Assembly (NCBI GenBank): GCA_022788205.1
Contig: JALEVQ010000029.1
Span: 1-41,495, forward strand
Length of the DNA stretch: 41,495 bases
Source of the DNA: Robinsoniella sp.
GTDB lineage: Bacteria; Bacillota; Clostridia; Lachnospirales; Lachnospiraceae
Direction: 5' to 3'
Part shown: positions 34,223 through 41,495 of the stretch, one piece after another
Layout of the letters: each line of letters begins with the position of its first letter
Numbering within the stretch: position 1 is the first letter of the stretch
Notes under the pieces: model-generated
The model's database searches: none
Told to the model about the DNA's origin: nothing
What the model saw: only the letters and a program-made list of their open reading frames with translations
Program-made: the position numbers and the translations under genes

Positions 34223-35815
34223 TTATTTCTCCATAGGCAAAATCTGCCGAAAATAATCCCGCATCTCCCCGACGGTCATACCTGTCGCTTTTTTGAACAC
34301 TTTATAGAAATAATTGGAATTGCTGTAGCCTACACTCTTTCCTATATCCTTCACCGTATCGCCGCCCTGACGGATCAGCTGTAGAGCATGCCTGAGCCGG
34401 ATTTCCGTCAAGAGATCGATAAAATTCTGCTTGAGCTGCTGTTTAATCAGACGGCTCAGATAGAAGGAGCTGATCCCGATCTTCTCTGCGATCTCATCGA
34501 GTGAGAGATCTTTCTGATAATTCTTTTCTATATACAAGACTGCCTCTTCCACATAGGCATTCTGTATTTTCTTCGTCTGCAATCGTTCCCGGAAAATCTG
34601 AAGTGCTCTGGCTGTCTCATCGCACAGTTCCTGCTGTGTGTTGCATTTTTGTAATTCCTGCATCTCCTTGATGCACGAAAATGGCAGCGCAGCCAGACCA
34701 TACTGACTTTTCATGCGCTCATATACCGATAAAAGTAAATTTAAAATTGCAACCCTTGATACATCGATCGTGTACGATTCTTCCTCCAGTTTCTTTAGAA
34801 ACTGCTCTACCTGTCTTTTGATCTCGCCTGAGGAATCACTTTTCTTCATCATCTCATTTGAAATGACATCCAAACACTGGTCAATCGGAACAGCCGCATA
34901 TGTTTTCGACTTCAGTTCATCAAAAAATCCAACCTCATTCTCTTCGCGGTGAAGTGCAAGATTACATTCACGAAATGCTTCGTGCATTTTTCCAAATTCT
35001 TCTTTCCACTGGCTGAATCCGAACCGGACCGTCACTTTCATTTTTTTCAGAATTTCACCTGCCAGCACACTGGCAATGTTTTTTGCCCACGGCTGATAAT
35101 TGTCCCTCGTCACTTTTGATCCAAGAATTAAATAGAGATAAATAATCCCCTGGTACTGCTTGATCTGATATTGACACAATGCGTACAACTCCGCTGAGAT
35201 GATCTTCTCTATCTCAGAGAGACACTGCGATGGCTCGCCCATCTCCTTTGACAAAACTGGCAAAACAGCCGCAAAAATTCCGCCTTGATACGGTTCCGGA
35301 AGCGTCTGACACAAAATATGAAAGCTTTCCTCATTAGGCTGTCCTAAAATGATCGATGACATGATGTCATCCCCCACTGCCTTTTTCATCCGTTCCATCA
35401 TCTGATTCGTTTCCTGAAAAATTTTCGAGTGCTGACGCTCTCTGTCGATATCGCCCAGCACACGGTTGAGCGTGTCAATAAAGTTCTGGTGCTCGATGGG
35501 CTTTAAGAGATATCCAGAGGCACCCAGTGCAATCGCCTCCTGAATGTAGTCAAAATCATTATATGCCGTGTTGATAATAATTTTTATAGAGAATGATTTC
35601 AGTTTCAGAATTTTGAGTGCTTCCAGCCCTGTAAGCCCTGGCATATTGATATCCACAATCGCAATATCAGGATGATATTTTTCCACGCTTTTCAAAAATT
35701 CGATCCCATTATGCGCGCTTGGAAGTAAGTCGATGTTGGAAAAATGATTTTGAATTCTCATCTCCATCCCACGGCATTCGATTGCCTCGTCATCTGCAAT
35801 AATAAGAGAATACAT
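34223..35815 (-). CDS. YesN-type response regulator with AraC DNA-binding domain
   Basis: 530 residues. REC domain at 1-120 with acidic pair Asp8-Asp9, phospho-acceptor Asp55 in IAIVDINMPG and Lys in LLKPIEH. The middle (about 150-400) is the variable region of YesN regulators. The C-terminus is an AraC/XylS domain: DLSLDEIAEKIGISSFYLSRLIKQ and VKDIGKSVGYSNSNYFYKVFKK, the two helix-turn-helix units. It should activate carbohydrate transport or degradation genes when phosphorylated by the kinase encoded upstream. No such target operon is within the window. ATG 35815 has AAGGCGG upstream. It follows the kinase by 149 bp that hold the structured element at 35848-35951. Confidence 0.93.
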   Translation of the reverse strand: MYSLIIADDEAIECRGMEMRIQNHFSNIDLLPSAHNGIEFLKSVEKYHPDIAIVDINMPGLTGLEALKILKLKSFSIKIIINTAYNDFDYIQEAIALGASGYLLKPIEHQNFIDTLNRVLGDIDRERQHSKIFQETNQMMERMKKAVGDDIMSSIILGQPNEESFHILCQTLPEPYQGGIFAAVLPVLSKEMGEPSQCLSEIEKIISAELYALCQYQIKQYQGIIYLYLILGSKVTRDNYQPWAKNIASVLAGEILKKMKVTVRFGFSQWKEEFGKMHEAFRECNLALHREENEVGFFDELKSKTYAAVPIDQCLDVISNEMMKKSDSSGEIKRQVEQFLKKLEEESYTIDVSRVAILNLLLSVYERMKSQYGLAALPFSCIKEMQELQKCNTQQELCDETARALQIFRERLQTKKIQNAYVEEAVLYIEKNYQKDLSLDEIAEKIGISSFYLSRLIKQQLKQNFIDLLTEIRLRHALQLIRQGGDTVKDIGKSVGYSNSNYFYKVFKKATGMTVGEMRDYFRQILPMEK

Positions 35816-35847
35816 GGAATTTACCGCCTTTCTATATATATCTATTG

Positions 35848-35951
35848 AAAAAGCCCAATCTCAGTGGACGGCAGACAGAGCGCTTGCGCACCTGGCTGCA
35901 CGGAGCAATCCGGTGGGCTTTTATGATTTGGTAGTGACGCCGTCAGGCGCC
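35848..35951 (-). ncRNA. Candidate structured RNA element between kinase and regulator genes
   Basis: In minus-strand RNA order: GGCGCC-UGAC-GGCGUC hairpin (35951-35936); then a closed domain between AAAAGCCCA (35922-35914) and UGGGCUUUU (35857 leftward), inside which lie CGGA-UUGC-UCCG and a longer GCAG.CAG.GUGC hairpin capped by a GCAA tetraloop and closed by GCGC.CUG.CUGC. The outer stem ends in a T-run, so the element may also terminate or attenuate. It is conspicuously G+C-rich among AT-rich flanks. I do not recognise it as a known riboswitch or repeat. Confidence 0.5.
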
Positions 35952-35964
35952 ATGTCTGTTTGGT

Positions 35965-37485
35965 TTATAGTTTATAAGGAAGCAGAATCTGAATCTGTGT
36001 CCATTCCATGGGAACACTTGAAATCTGAAACTGTGCCTTTTGATCATAAAAAATCTGAAGACGCATATACACATTGGCAAGTCCTACTTTCTGTGTCTGT
36101 ACCTCTTGGCAATGCAGCTCTTCCATCAGTTCCTGGACTCTCTCTTCTGACATGCCAAGTCCATTGTCGCCGATTGATATGATTCCAAGCTCCCTCTCTT
36201 CATCGTAAGAAGTCTTGATCTGCACAATACCATTTTCTGTATAGGAACCCACTCCATGTGTGATTGCATTCTCCACAAGAGGCTGTAAAATCAGACATGG
36301 AACCTGAATCTGATGAAAACGCTCATCCAACTCAAACTCAAATTCAATGCGCTCTCCAAAGCGCTGTTCCTGCAGATAAATATAATTGCCAAGCATCGAC
36401 AGTTCCCTCGCAAGCGTCACCGACTTTCCCATAAAATCCAGGCTGTAACGCAGAAGCTCTGCTGTCTTTCCAAGCAAAAACACAGTTGTCTCCGAGTCTC
36501 CCATATATGCGGTCTGACCGATCATATTGAGCGTATTAAACAGAAAATGGGGGTTGATCTGCATCTGCAATACTTTTAATTCACTGCTCTTTAATTGATT
36601 GTTGATTTTTAAATTTTCCAGTTCTTTCTCGCGCAGCGCCACCTTGGCGCTCGCATTTTCCTCGATTTCTTTGATATACGTCTGAATCTGTTCGATCATC
36701 GTGTTGAACGCCTTCACCAGAATCATCGTCTCATTGTTTTCCCGATCCAGCACAGGGATCCTCTCAAATTGATCAATCTTTCCGTCCAGGATCATCTCTG
36801 CTGACTGGGTCAGATTCTGAATCGGCTGTACGATCTGATTCGTCAGCCTTTTGGCGCGCTTCAGCCCGGTGACAAGCAAAAGCACAAGACACACCGTCAA
36901 AAGCATTGCGTATGCAAACATCTTTTTGTACAGTGTCTTCTGAGTCTGTCTCGCATTCTCCAGCATCGTCATATGAAGATTGTTGAAATCCGAGTAGATA
37001 ATCTCAAAGATCTCCTCTATCTCAGAATAAGTCTCATTGACCTCCGACAAAATATTGGGGTTGAGAGGATCTTTGTTCAACATATTTTTCTGAACCGAAA
37101 GCGTCGAAAACAGATTCTGATAACTTTTCATCAGTTCGCTGATGTCGTGGATGTCCCGCATATATCCACGGTTGATCTTTCTGCTGCCCAACTCTGTGAG
37201 CAGACTGTCCAGTTCCTCGAAATCCTCCAGGATCCCCTTTTCGCCCACATTCATGTCGTTCTGCCAGTATAGACCAATGTTTGTGTTCGTCTGACCCAGC
37301 TGCAGATAGAACTGGTTTAAGCTGAAATTCTGATTGATCGTGATGTCGTACTGTTTTGTCGTGGCAAGGTGAAAGCATAGTGTGCATATAGAAAACAAGA
37401 TACCCATTGACAGCACCATAAAGAAATATTGTGTCAGACGATATTGTGTCGTATGTTTTTCTGAATGTTTTAATAAGTATGCCAT
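35965..37485 (-). CDS. YesM-type sensor histidine kinase
   Basis: 506 residues. Two membrane helices (about 20-40 and 190-207) bracket an extracellular, helix-rich sensor region; a HAMP-like segment follows (IVQPIQNLTQSAEMILDGK), then coiled coil. The His_kinase domain has MQINPHFLFNTLN with phospho-acceptor His about 313, and the ATPase domain has QPLVENAITHGV and ISIGDNGLGMS. This is the LytS/YesM class, whose partners are YesN-type regulators; the gene for one follows. Start ATG 37485 has GGAG 7 nt upstream and overlaps the end of the binding-protein gene by 16 bp, indicating coupled translation and probably joint sensing. Confidence 0.94.
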   Translation of the reverse strand: MAYLLKHSEKHTTQYRLTQYFFMVLSMGILFSICTLCFHLATTKQYDITINQNFSLNQFYLQLGQTNTNIGLYWQNDMNVGEKGILEDFEELDSLLTELGSRKINRGYMRDIHDISELMKSYQNLFSTLSVQKNMLNKDPLNPNILSEVNETYSEIEEIFEIIYSDFNNLHMTMLENARQTQKTLYKKMFAYAMLLTVCLVLLLVTGLKRAKRLTNQIVQPIQNLTQSAEMILDGKIDQFERIPVLDRENNETMILVKAFNTMIEQIQTYIKEIEENASAKVALREKELENLKINNQLKSSELKVLQMQINPHFLFNTLNMIGQTAYMGDSETTVFLLGKTAELLRYSLDFMGKSVTLARELSMLGNYIYLQEQRFGERIEFEFELDERFHQIQVPCLILQPLVENAITHGVGSYTENGIVQIKTSYDEERELGIISIGDNGLGMSEERVQELMEELHCQEVQTQKVGLANVYMRLQIFYDQKAQFQISSVPMEWTQIQILLPYKL

Positions 37486-38456
37486 GTTACATCTCCGCTC
37501 TTGTAATTGTAGACCTGATCCAGATTCTCTTTTTTGATGCTCTGTATATCGGTATATACAACCGAATCCATCTCCGTCTGACCTTCCAGATACTGATCCA
37601 GATATTCTACCGCCATCTTCCCCATCGTATAAGGATCCTGCTGAATCGTGGAATAAATTCTTCCTTCCTTGATATTCTCAAAAGAATACGATTCCACATC
37701 AAATGTCACAACTTTTAAATTTTTATATGTGATATCACCATTTAACAGAAGCTGATTGACCGAGCTGGAAGAATAACCTTCTGCACAGAAAATTGCATCC
37801 ACCTGTGGATACTCCTCCAGCATATTTACAATCTGCTCTTTCATCATCATATAATTGAGGTCTCCCTTTAAAACAGTCACAACATTCAGGTTCGGGTATT
37901 GCTCAATCACAGAATTAAAACCATCGATTCTCTCCTGCTGATTGATAGAGGATTGTTGATTTGCTATGATGGCGACCGCACCTTTTCCCTCGGTCACCTC
38001 TGCGATATCATTCCCGGCAAGGCACCCTGCCTCAAAATTGTCTGTCCCGATGTAGCACAGACGCTCACTGCCTTCTATGTCACAGTCAATCAAAATGACC
38101 GGTATCCCTGCCTCACTCGCCATCTTCATGACCTCATTAAACTCATCTGAATTCTCGATCCCCGCTGTGATGATTGCATCTGCATGGGAATAAATCGCAC
38201 TTTTTATGTAGCGAATCTGCTTTTTTGCATCTGATTCCGCGAAGCCAATGCATTTGACATTTATGCCACACTCTTTCCCTGCATCGAGAACCCCACTGGC
38301 TGCTGTTCCCCAATACCCTGCATTGGCAAACGGAGCGACAAAAGTCAGCCTTGTGGAATTTTTTTCCTCTTCCACCGATGTTCCCATGCCAGGATAGAGA
38401 AGGATCAAAAAAGCGGTCAAAAAGATTACTAAAATTATCATCATTGTCTTTCTCAT
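37470..38456 (-). CDS. Membrane-anchored periplasmic sugar-binding-like protein (RbsB/Peripla_BP_4 type), probable co-sensor
   Basis: 328 residues. An N-terminal hydrophobic segment (MIILVIFLTAFLILLY) without a lipobox Cys suggests a membrane anchor or uncleaved signal. The remainder is a type I periplasmic-binding fold: TFVAPFANAGYWGTAASGV, ADAIITAGIENSDEF, GIPVILIDCDIEGS, CYIGTDNFEAGCLAGNDIAE, IIANQQSSINQQERIDGF, DAIFCAEGYSSSS and QDPYTMGKMAVEYL. No permease or ATPase genes adjoin it; it instead overlaps a YesM-type kinase gene. Such triads sense extracellular sugars by presenting the loaded binding protein to the kinase (inference from known systems). Ligand unknown. First gene of the three-gene unit. 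Confidence 0.9.
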   Translation of the reverse strand: MRKTMMIILVIFLTAFLILLYPGMGTSVEEEKNSTRLTFVAPFANAGYWGTAASGVLDAGKECGINVKCIGFAESDAKKQIRYIKSAIYSHADAIITAGIENSDEFNEVMKMASEAGIPVILIDCDIEGSERLCYIGTDNFEAGCLAGNDIAEVTEGKGAVAIIANQQSSINQQERIDGFNSVIEQYPNLNVVTVLKGDLNYMMMKEQIVNMLEEYPQVDAIFCAEGYSSSSVNQLLLNGDITYKNLKVVTFDVESYSFENIKEGRIYSTIQQDPYTMGKMAVEYLDQYLEGQTEMDSVVYTDIQSIKKENLDQVYNYKSGDVTWHTY

Positions 38457-38590
38457 CGCGTTCTCTTCCTTTCCTCTGTCAAAGATTTCTTTTATTTTAA
38501 CATGATTTTCTACTTTTCACCACTTTTATCCAGAAAGTATTCATCTAATATTTACGCCACCTAGCGAATAATTTGAGCCAAAGAAATGAA

Positions 38591-38613
38591 AATGGCGCAG
38601 TTTCCTGCGCCAT
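38591..38613 (-). terminator. Terminator after spoVG
   Basis: AATGGCGCAG and CTGCGCCATT flank a TTTC/GAAA loop (about 38591-38613); on the minus strand it is followed by TTTC and further T-rich sequence. Perfect 10-bp stem with a modest T-run. Confidence 0.8.
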
Positions 38614-38652
38614 TCCAAAATTTTCTTACCATAAAAGCCTCGCGACTGTTTG

Positions 38653-38934
38653 TTACGCTTCCTCTGCCTCTGCTGCCTCTGCTGCTGCAACCTCATAGTG
38701 CTCCAGAATGATTTTCTGTACGCGCTCTCTCGTCTCCGAGTTGATCGGATGTGCGATATCGCGGTACTCTCCGTCGGAAGCCTTTCTGCTCGGCATAGCG
38801 ATGAATAACCCTTTTTCTCCCTCAATCACCTTGATATCATGGACAACAAATTCGTCATCGATTGTGATCGATACAACTGCCTTCATTTTTCCCTCTTTTG
38901 CAACTTTTCGCACTCTAACGTCAGTAATTTTCAT
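38653..38934 (-). CDS. spoVG: SpoVG regulatory protein
   Basis: 93 residues from ATG 38934 ([15 protein letters not shown]), the canonical SpoVG N-terminus; an in-frame ATG at 38970 overlaps the end of glgD and would add 12 atypical residues. Family motifs: [22 protein letters not shown] (first part), [23 protein letters not shown] and NSETRERVQ. SpoVG is a small RNA/DNA-binding regulator affecting septation, sporulation and surface factors. The C-terminus is an unusual Ala/Glu run ([11 protein letters not shown]). It lies 35 bp downstream of glgD and is probably co-transcribed with glgC-glgD before the terminator at 38591-38613. Confidence 0.95.
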   Translation of the reverse strand: MKITDVRVRKVAKEGKMKAVVSITIDDEFVVHDIKVIEGEKGLFIAMPSRKASDGEYRDIAHPINSETRERVQKIILEHYEVAAAEAAEAEEA

Positions 38935-38969
38935 AACTTCCAAGCCCCTTTCCCTACATCGTTTTTTCA

Positions 38970-40088
38970 TTATAAAACATATCGCTCGTTCTTCTCAATT
39001 ACGATCTTAATTCCGTCTTCTCCGATGTGGTAGGAATTAGCGCGAATTGTGTCACGACTTTCTACAATACAGTTTTCGATATGTGTATTGTCTCCCAGAT
39101 ATACATCATTTAAGATGATTGAATTTTTGATTACGCAGTTTTCACCTACAAATACCTTCTTGAACAGAATCGAGTTTTCCACATATCCATTCACAATGGA
39201 ACCGCTCGATACCAGACTGTTCTTCACCTCTGAGCCAGGATTGTACTTTGCTGGCGGCAGATCCGATACCTTTGAGTATACATCCGGATACTGACGGAAG
39301 AAATAATCCCTGACATCTTTTTTCAGGAAGTCCATGTTCGTCTTGTAGTAAGACTCCACGGTGGAGATGCTGCTCCAGTAATCATTCATCTTATATCCAT
39401 AGATTCTCTTCAGATTCTTATAGCGAATCAAGATATCTTTTACAAAATCATAGCGGTCTTCCTGCATACTTCTCTCGATCAGCTCGATGAGCTGTCTTCT
39501 TCTGATTACATAGATGCCTGTAGAGACTGTGCGTGAGGAGGAAACCATCGGTTTTTCCTCGAACTCTACGATTCGGCAGTCCTCATTCATCTTCACGACA
39601 CCGAATCTTGTCACATCCTCGCTCGGATCTATGTCCTTGCACACAACAGTGATATCCGCTTTTTTCTCAATGTGATATTCCAACACCTTGTTGAAATCCA
39701 ATTTATAGACACCATCACCGGAAGCGATGATAACGTACGGCTCATGACATTTCTTGAGGAAATCAAGATTCTGACCGATCGCATCCGCTGTGCCTCTATA
39801 CCAGAAGCTGTTTTCATTTGTCACGGTCGGTGTAAATACAAACAGACCGCCCTGTTTTCTTCCGAAATCCCACCATTTTGATGAACTCAGGTGTTCATTG
39901 AGAGATCTCGCATTGTACTGTGTCAAGACAGCCACTTTCTGTATAGATGAATTTGTCATACTACTCAGAGCGAAGTCAATGCTGCGAAAGCTTCCTGCAA
40001 CTGGCATAGCAGCGATAGCTCTCTTGTTTGATAATTCTCTCATTCTATAGTTGTTTCCACCTGCTAAAATAATACCTACTGCTCTCAT
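38970..40088 (-). CDS. glgD: Glucose-1-phosphate adenylyltransferase, GlgD subunit
   Basis: 372 residues. Nucleotidyltransferase fold ([20 protein letters not shown]) with a left-handed beta-helix tail ([36 protein letters not shown]-type hexapeptide repeats). GlgD is the companion of GlgC in Firmicutes and modulates the ADP-glucose pyrophosphorylase complex; it lacks part of the substrate-binding set, e.g. the GGQGSRLG loop of GlgC reads GGNNYRMR here. ADP-glucose feeds glycogen synthesis. Its ATG overlaps the glgC stop (ATGA), so translation is coupled. Confidence 0.95.
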   Translation of the reverse strand: MRAVGIILAGGNNYRMRELSNKRAIAAMPVAGSFRSIDFALSSMTNSSIQKVAVLTQYNARSLNEHLSSSKWWDFGRKQGGLFVFTPTVTNENSFWYRGTADAIGQNLDFLKKCHEPYVIIASGDGVYKLDFNKVLEYHIEKKADITVVCKDIDPSEDVTRFGVVKMNEDCRIVEFEEKPMVSSSRTVSTGIYVIRRRQLIELIERSMQEDRYDFVKDILIRYKNLKRIYGYKMNDYWSSISTVESYYKTNMDFLKKDVRDYFFRQYPDVYSKVSDLPPAKYNPGSEVKNSLVSSGSIVNGYVENSILFKKVFVGENCVIKNSIILNDVYLGDNTHIENCIVESRDTIRANSYHIGEDGIKIVIEKNERYVL

Positions 40089-41359
40089 GAAATTTCACCT
40101 GCCTTAATCAAAGTCTCGCCGCTTTCGAGCACGCCATTCGGATAGTCTTCTGGTGCTGTGATTCCAGAAATTGCTGTGTTCTTTCCGATCTTTACATTTG
40201 CCGGAACATAAGAATTCTCTCCGACTGTCACCAGACCGAAGGAATAAACGTTTGGTTTTACTTTATTTGGCACTTCCTCACCGACACCGAGCACTGCACC
40301 TCTGCCAATCTCCACATTCTCTGCGATGATTGATTTGTCAATGACTGCTCCCTCGCCGATGATGCTCTGTTTCATGATGATGGAATTGCGCACAACGGCT
40401 CCTTTTCCGATTGTGACGCCGGCGCCGATCACACAGTTCTCCACATCTCCCTCGATCTCACATCCATTGCTGATGATGCTTCTGAAAACCTTTGCATCGG
40501 ATGAAATGTACTGTGGAGGGATGATATCGCTCTTGGTGTAAATCTTCCAGAACTCTTCATATAAGTTAAATTCCGGAATGATATCGATCAGCTCCATGTT
40601 TGCTTCCCAGTAAGAACCCAGTGTTCCTACATCTTTCCAGTAGCCGTTGTATTCGTAGGCCACCAGCTTCTTGCCATTCTCATGACAATATGGGATGATA
40701 TGTTTTCCAAAATCGCATCCGTTGACATCTGACATTTTGATCAGAGCTTCCTTCAAGACTTTCCATGAGAAAATATAGATACCCATGGATGCAAGATTGC
40801 TCTTCGGATGCTCTGGTTTTTCCTGAAATTCTGTAATTGTATTGTGATCATCCGCAATGACAATGCCAAAACGGCTCGCCTCCTCCATCGGAACCGGCAT
40901 AACAGCTATGCTGACATCTGCATTGCTCGCTTTGTGAAAGTCAAGCATCACTTCGTAGTCCATCTTATAAATGTGATCACCAGACAAGATCAACACATAA
41001 TCCGGATTGAATGATTCCATATAGTTCAGGTTCTGATAGATAGCATTTGCTGTACCTGTATACCATTCACTGTTTGTACTCTTTTCGTATGGCGGTAAAA
41101 CAGTGACTCCTCCGATATTTCGGTCCAAATCCCACGGAATACCGATTCCGATATGAGAGTTCAGACGTAATGGCTGATACTGTGTCAGCACACCGACTGT
41201 ATCAATACCAGAGTTGATACAGTTACTCAGCGGAAAATCGATGATTCTGTATTTTCCACCGAAAGCTACAGCTGGTTTTGCTACTTTTGCTGTCAATACC
41301 CCGAGACGGCTGCCTTGCCCTCCTGCAAGCAACATTGCAATCATTTCTTTCTTAATCAC
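40085..41359 (-). CDS. glgC: Glucose-1-phosphate adenylyltransferase, catalytic subunit
   Basis: 424 residues. Makes ADP-glucose from ATP and glucose 1-phosphate, the committed step of glycogen synthesis. Signatures: [14 protein letters not shown] nucleotide loop, [44 protein letters not shown] and FQEKPEHP, then the beta-helix domain ([20 protein letters not shown]). The start codon is GTG (41359-41357) with AGAGGTG 5-7 nt upstream. First gene of glgC-glgD-spoVG behind the promoter at 41436-41464. glgA, glgB and glgP are not in the window. Confidence 0.96.
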   Translation of the reverse strand: MIKKEMIAMLLAGGQGSRLGVLTAKVAKPAVAFGGKYRIIDFPLSNCINSGIDTVGVLTQYQPLRLNSHIGIGIPWDLDRNIGGVTVLPPYEKSTNSEWYTGTANAIYQNLNYMESFNPDYVLILSGDHIYKMDYEVMLDFHKASNADVSIAVMPVPMEEASRFGIVIADDHNTITEFQEKPEHPKSNLASMGIYIFSWKVLKEALIKMSDVNGCDFGKHIIPYCHENGKKLVAYEYNGYWKDVGTLGSYWEANMELIDIIPEFNLYEEFWKIYTKSDIIPPQYISSDAKVFRSIISNGCEIEGDVENCVIGAGVTIGKGAVVRNSIIMKQSIIGEGAVIDKSIIAENVEIGRGAVLGVGEEVPNKVKPNVYSFGLVTVGENSYVPANVKIGKNTAISGITAPEDYPNGVLESGETLIKAGEIS

Positions 41360-41435
41360 GCTATCACCTCTTGTTGTAGTTTGTTATTTCTGATTGGAAT
41401 ATCAAAAGTCTTAATGACTCCCTAATCGTTTTTTT

Positions 41436-41464
41436 ATTATAGCACACATTTTAGAAATAGTGAA
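41436..41464 (-). promoter_or_regulatory. Promoter of glgC-glgD-spoVG
   Basis: TTCACT at 41464-41459, 17-nt spacer, TATAAT at 41441-41436 with extended TGC. The block TGTGCTATAATAA is identical to that of the Ter-type operon promoter at 14151. Confidence 0.75.
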
Positions 41465-41495
41465 CATTTTTTACAAAAAATCAAAAATATTTTAC

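Noticed and set aside
35814-36182. 122-codon plus-strand ORF across the kinase/regulator gap
   Set aside because: It runs antisense into the kinase gene and lacks a ribosome binding site; the gap is better explained by RNA secondary structure.

Overview
The window looks like a chromosomal segment of a low-to-mid G+C, spore-forming, Gram-positive anaerobe. The best guess is the Clostridia, family Lachnospiraceae (Blautia/Ruminococcus/Dorea-like). Support comes from a SpoVT/AbrB regulator, SpoVG, a T-box leader, the Firmicutes GlgC/GlgD pair, a YesM/YesN-type sensor pair with a sugar-binding-protein partner, strong GGAGG ribosome binding sites and Gram-positive surface-protein style repeats. 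The genus call is inference. No rRNA, tRNA, CRISPR array, intact insertion sequence or prophage gene was seen.

Layout, left to right. 1-570: truncated spoVT (minus) behind two tandem near-identical hairpins, one of which contains its ribosome binding site. 570-4264: secreted carboxylesterase and asparagine synthase (asnB, minus); asnB lies behind a T-box riboswitch whose specifier reads AAC (Asn). 4320-5921: divergent purF with a terminator-like hairpin in its short leader. 6019-14179: a six-gene minus-strand operon, yceG-like, telA-like, three terD paralogues and a PMCA-type Ca2+ ATPase, from one good promoter and a structured leader. This is a tellurite/toxic-anion stress-type cluster in which the usual TerC membrane partner is absent and a calcium pump sits at the 3' end. 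14302-15806: S51 peptidase, VOC protein and a 42-codon orphan small ORF (minus).

15872-18738: a Zn/Cd/Pb-type P1B ATPase (plus) with two HMA domains around a His-rich segment, behind a promoter overlapped by a perfect 11-bp inverted repeat of ArsR/SmtB style. 19219-24192: a 1657-residue secreted MBG/YDG-type protein carrying tandem repeats with an exact 468-bp period. 24297-25229: Na+/Ca2+ exchanger-family transporter (minus). 25364-28288: MBOAT acyltransferase plus DHHW (AlgX-like) protein, a probable exopolymer O-acetylation pair. 28690-34124: PrsA-like foldase lipoprotein, mfd and pth (minus). 34223-38456: sugar-binding protein, YesM-like histidine kinase and YesN-like regulator, with a G+C-rich, multi-hairpin element between kinase and regulator. 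38653-41464: glgC-glgD-spoVG.

Main points for follow-up: the spoVT tandem hairpins, the structured element in the sensor operon, the Ter/TelA/YceG/Ca2+-pump operon and its leader, the mosaic 468-bp repeats, the operator of the metal pump, and a parvulin-like lipoprotein with two low-complexity insertions. Functions rest on motifs recognised by eye; no database search was run.
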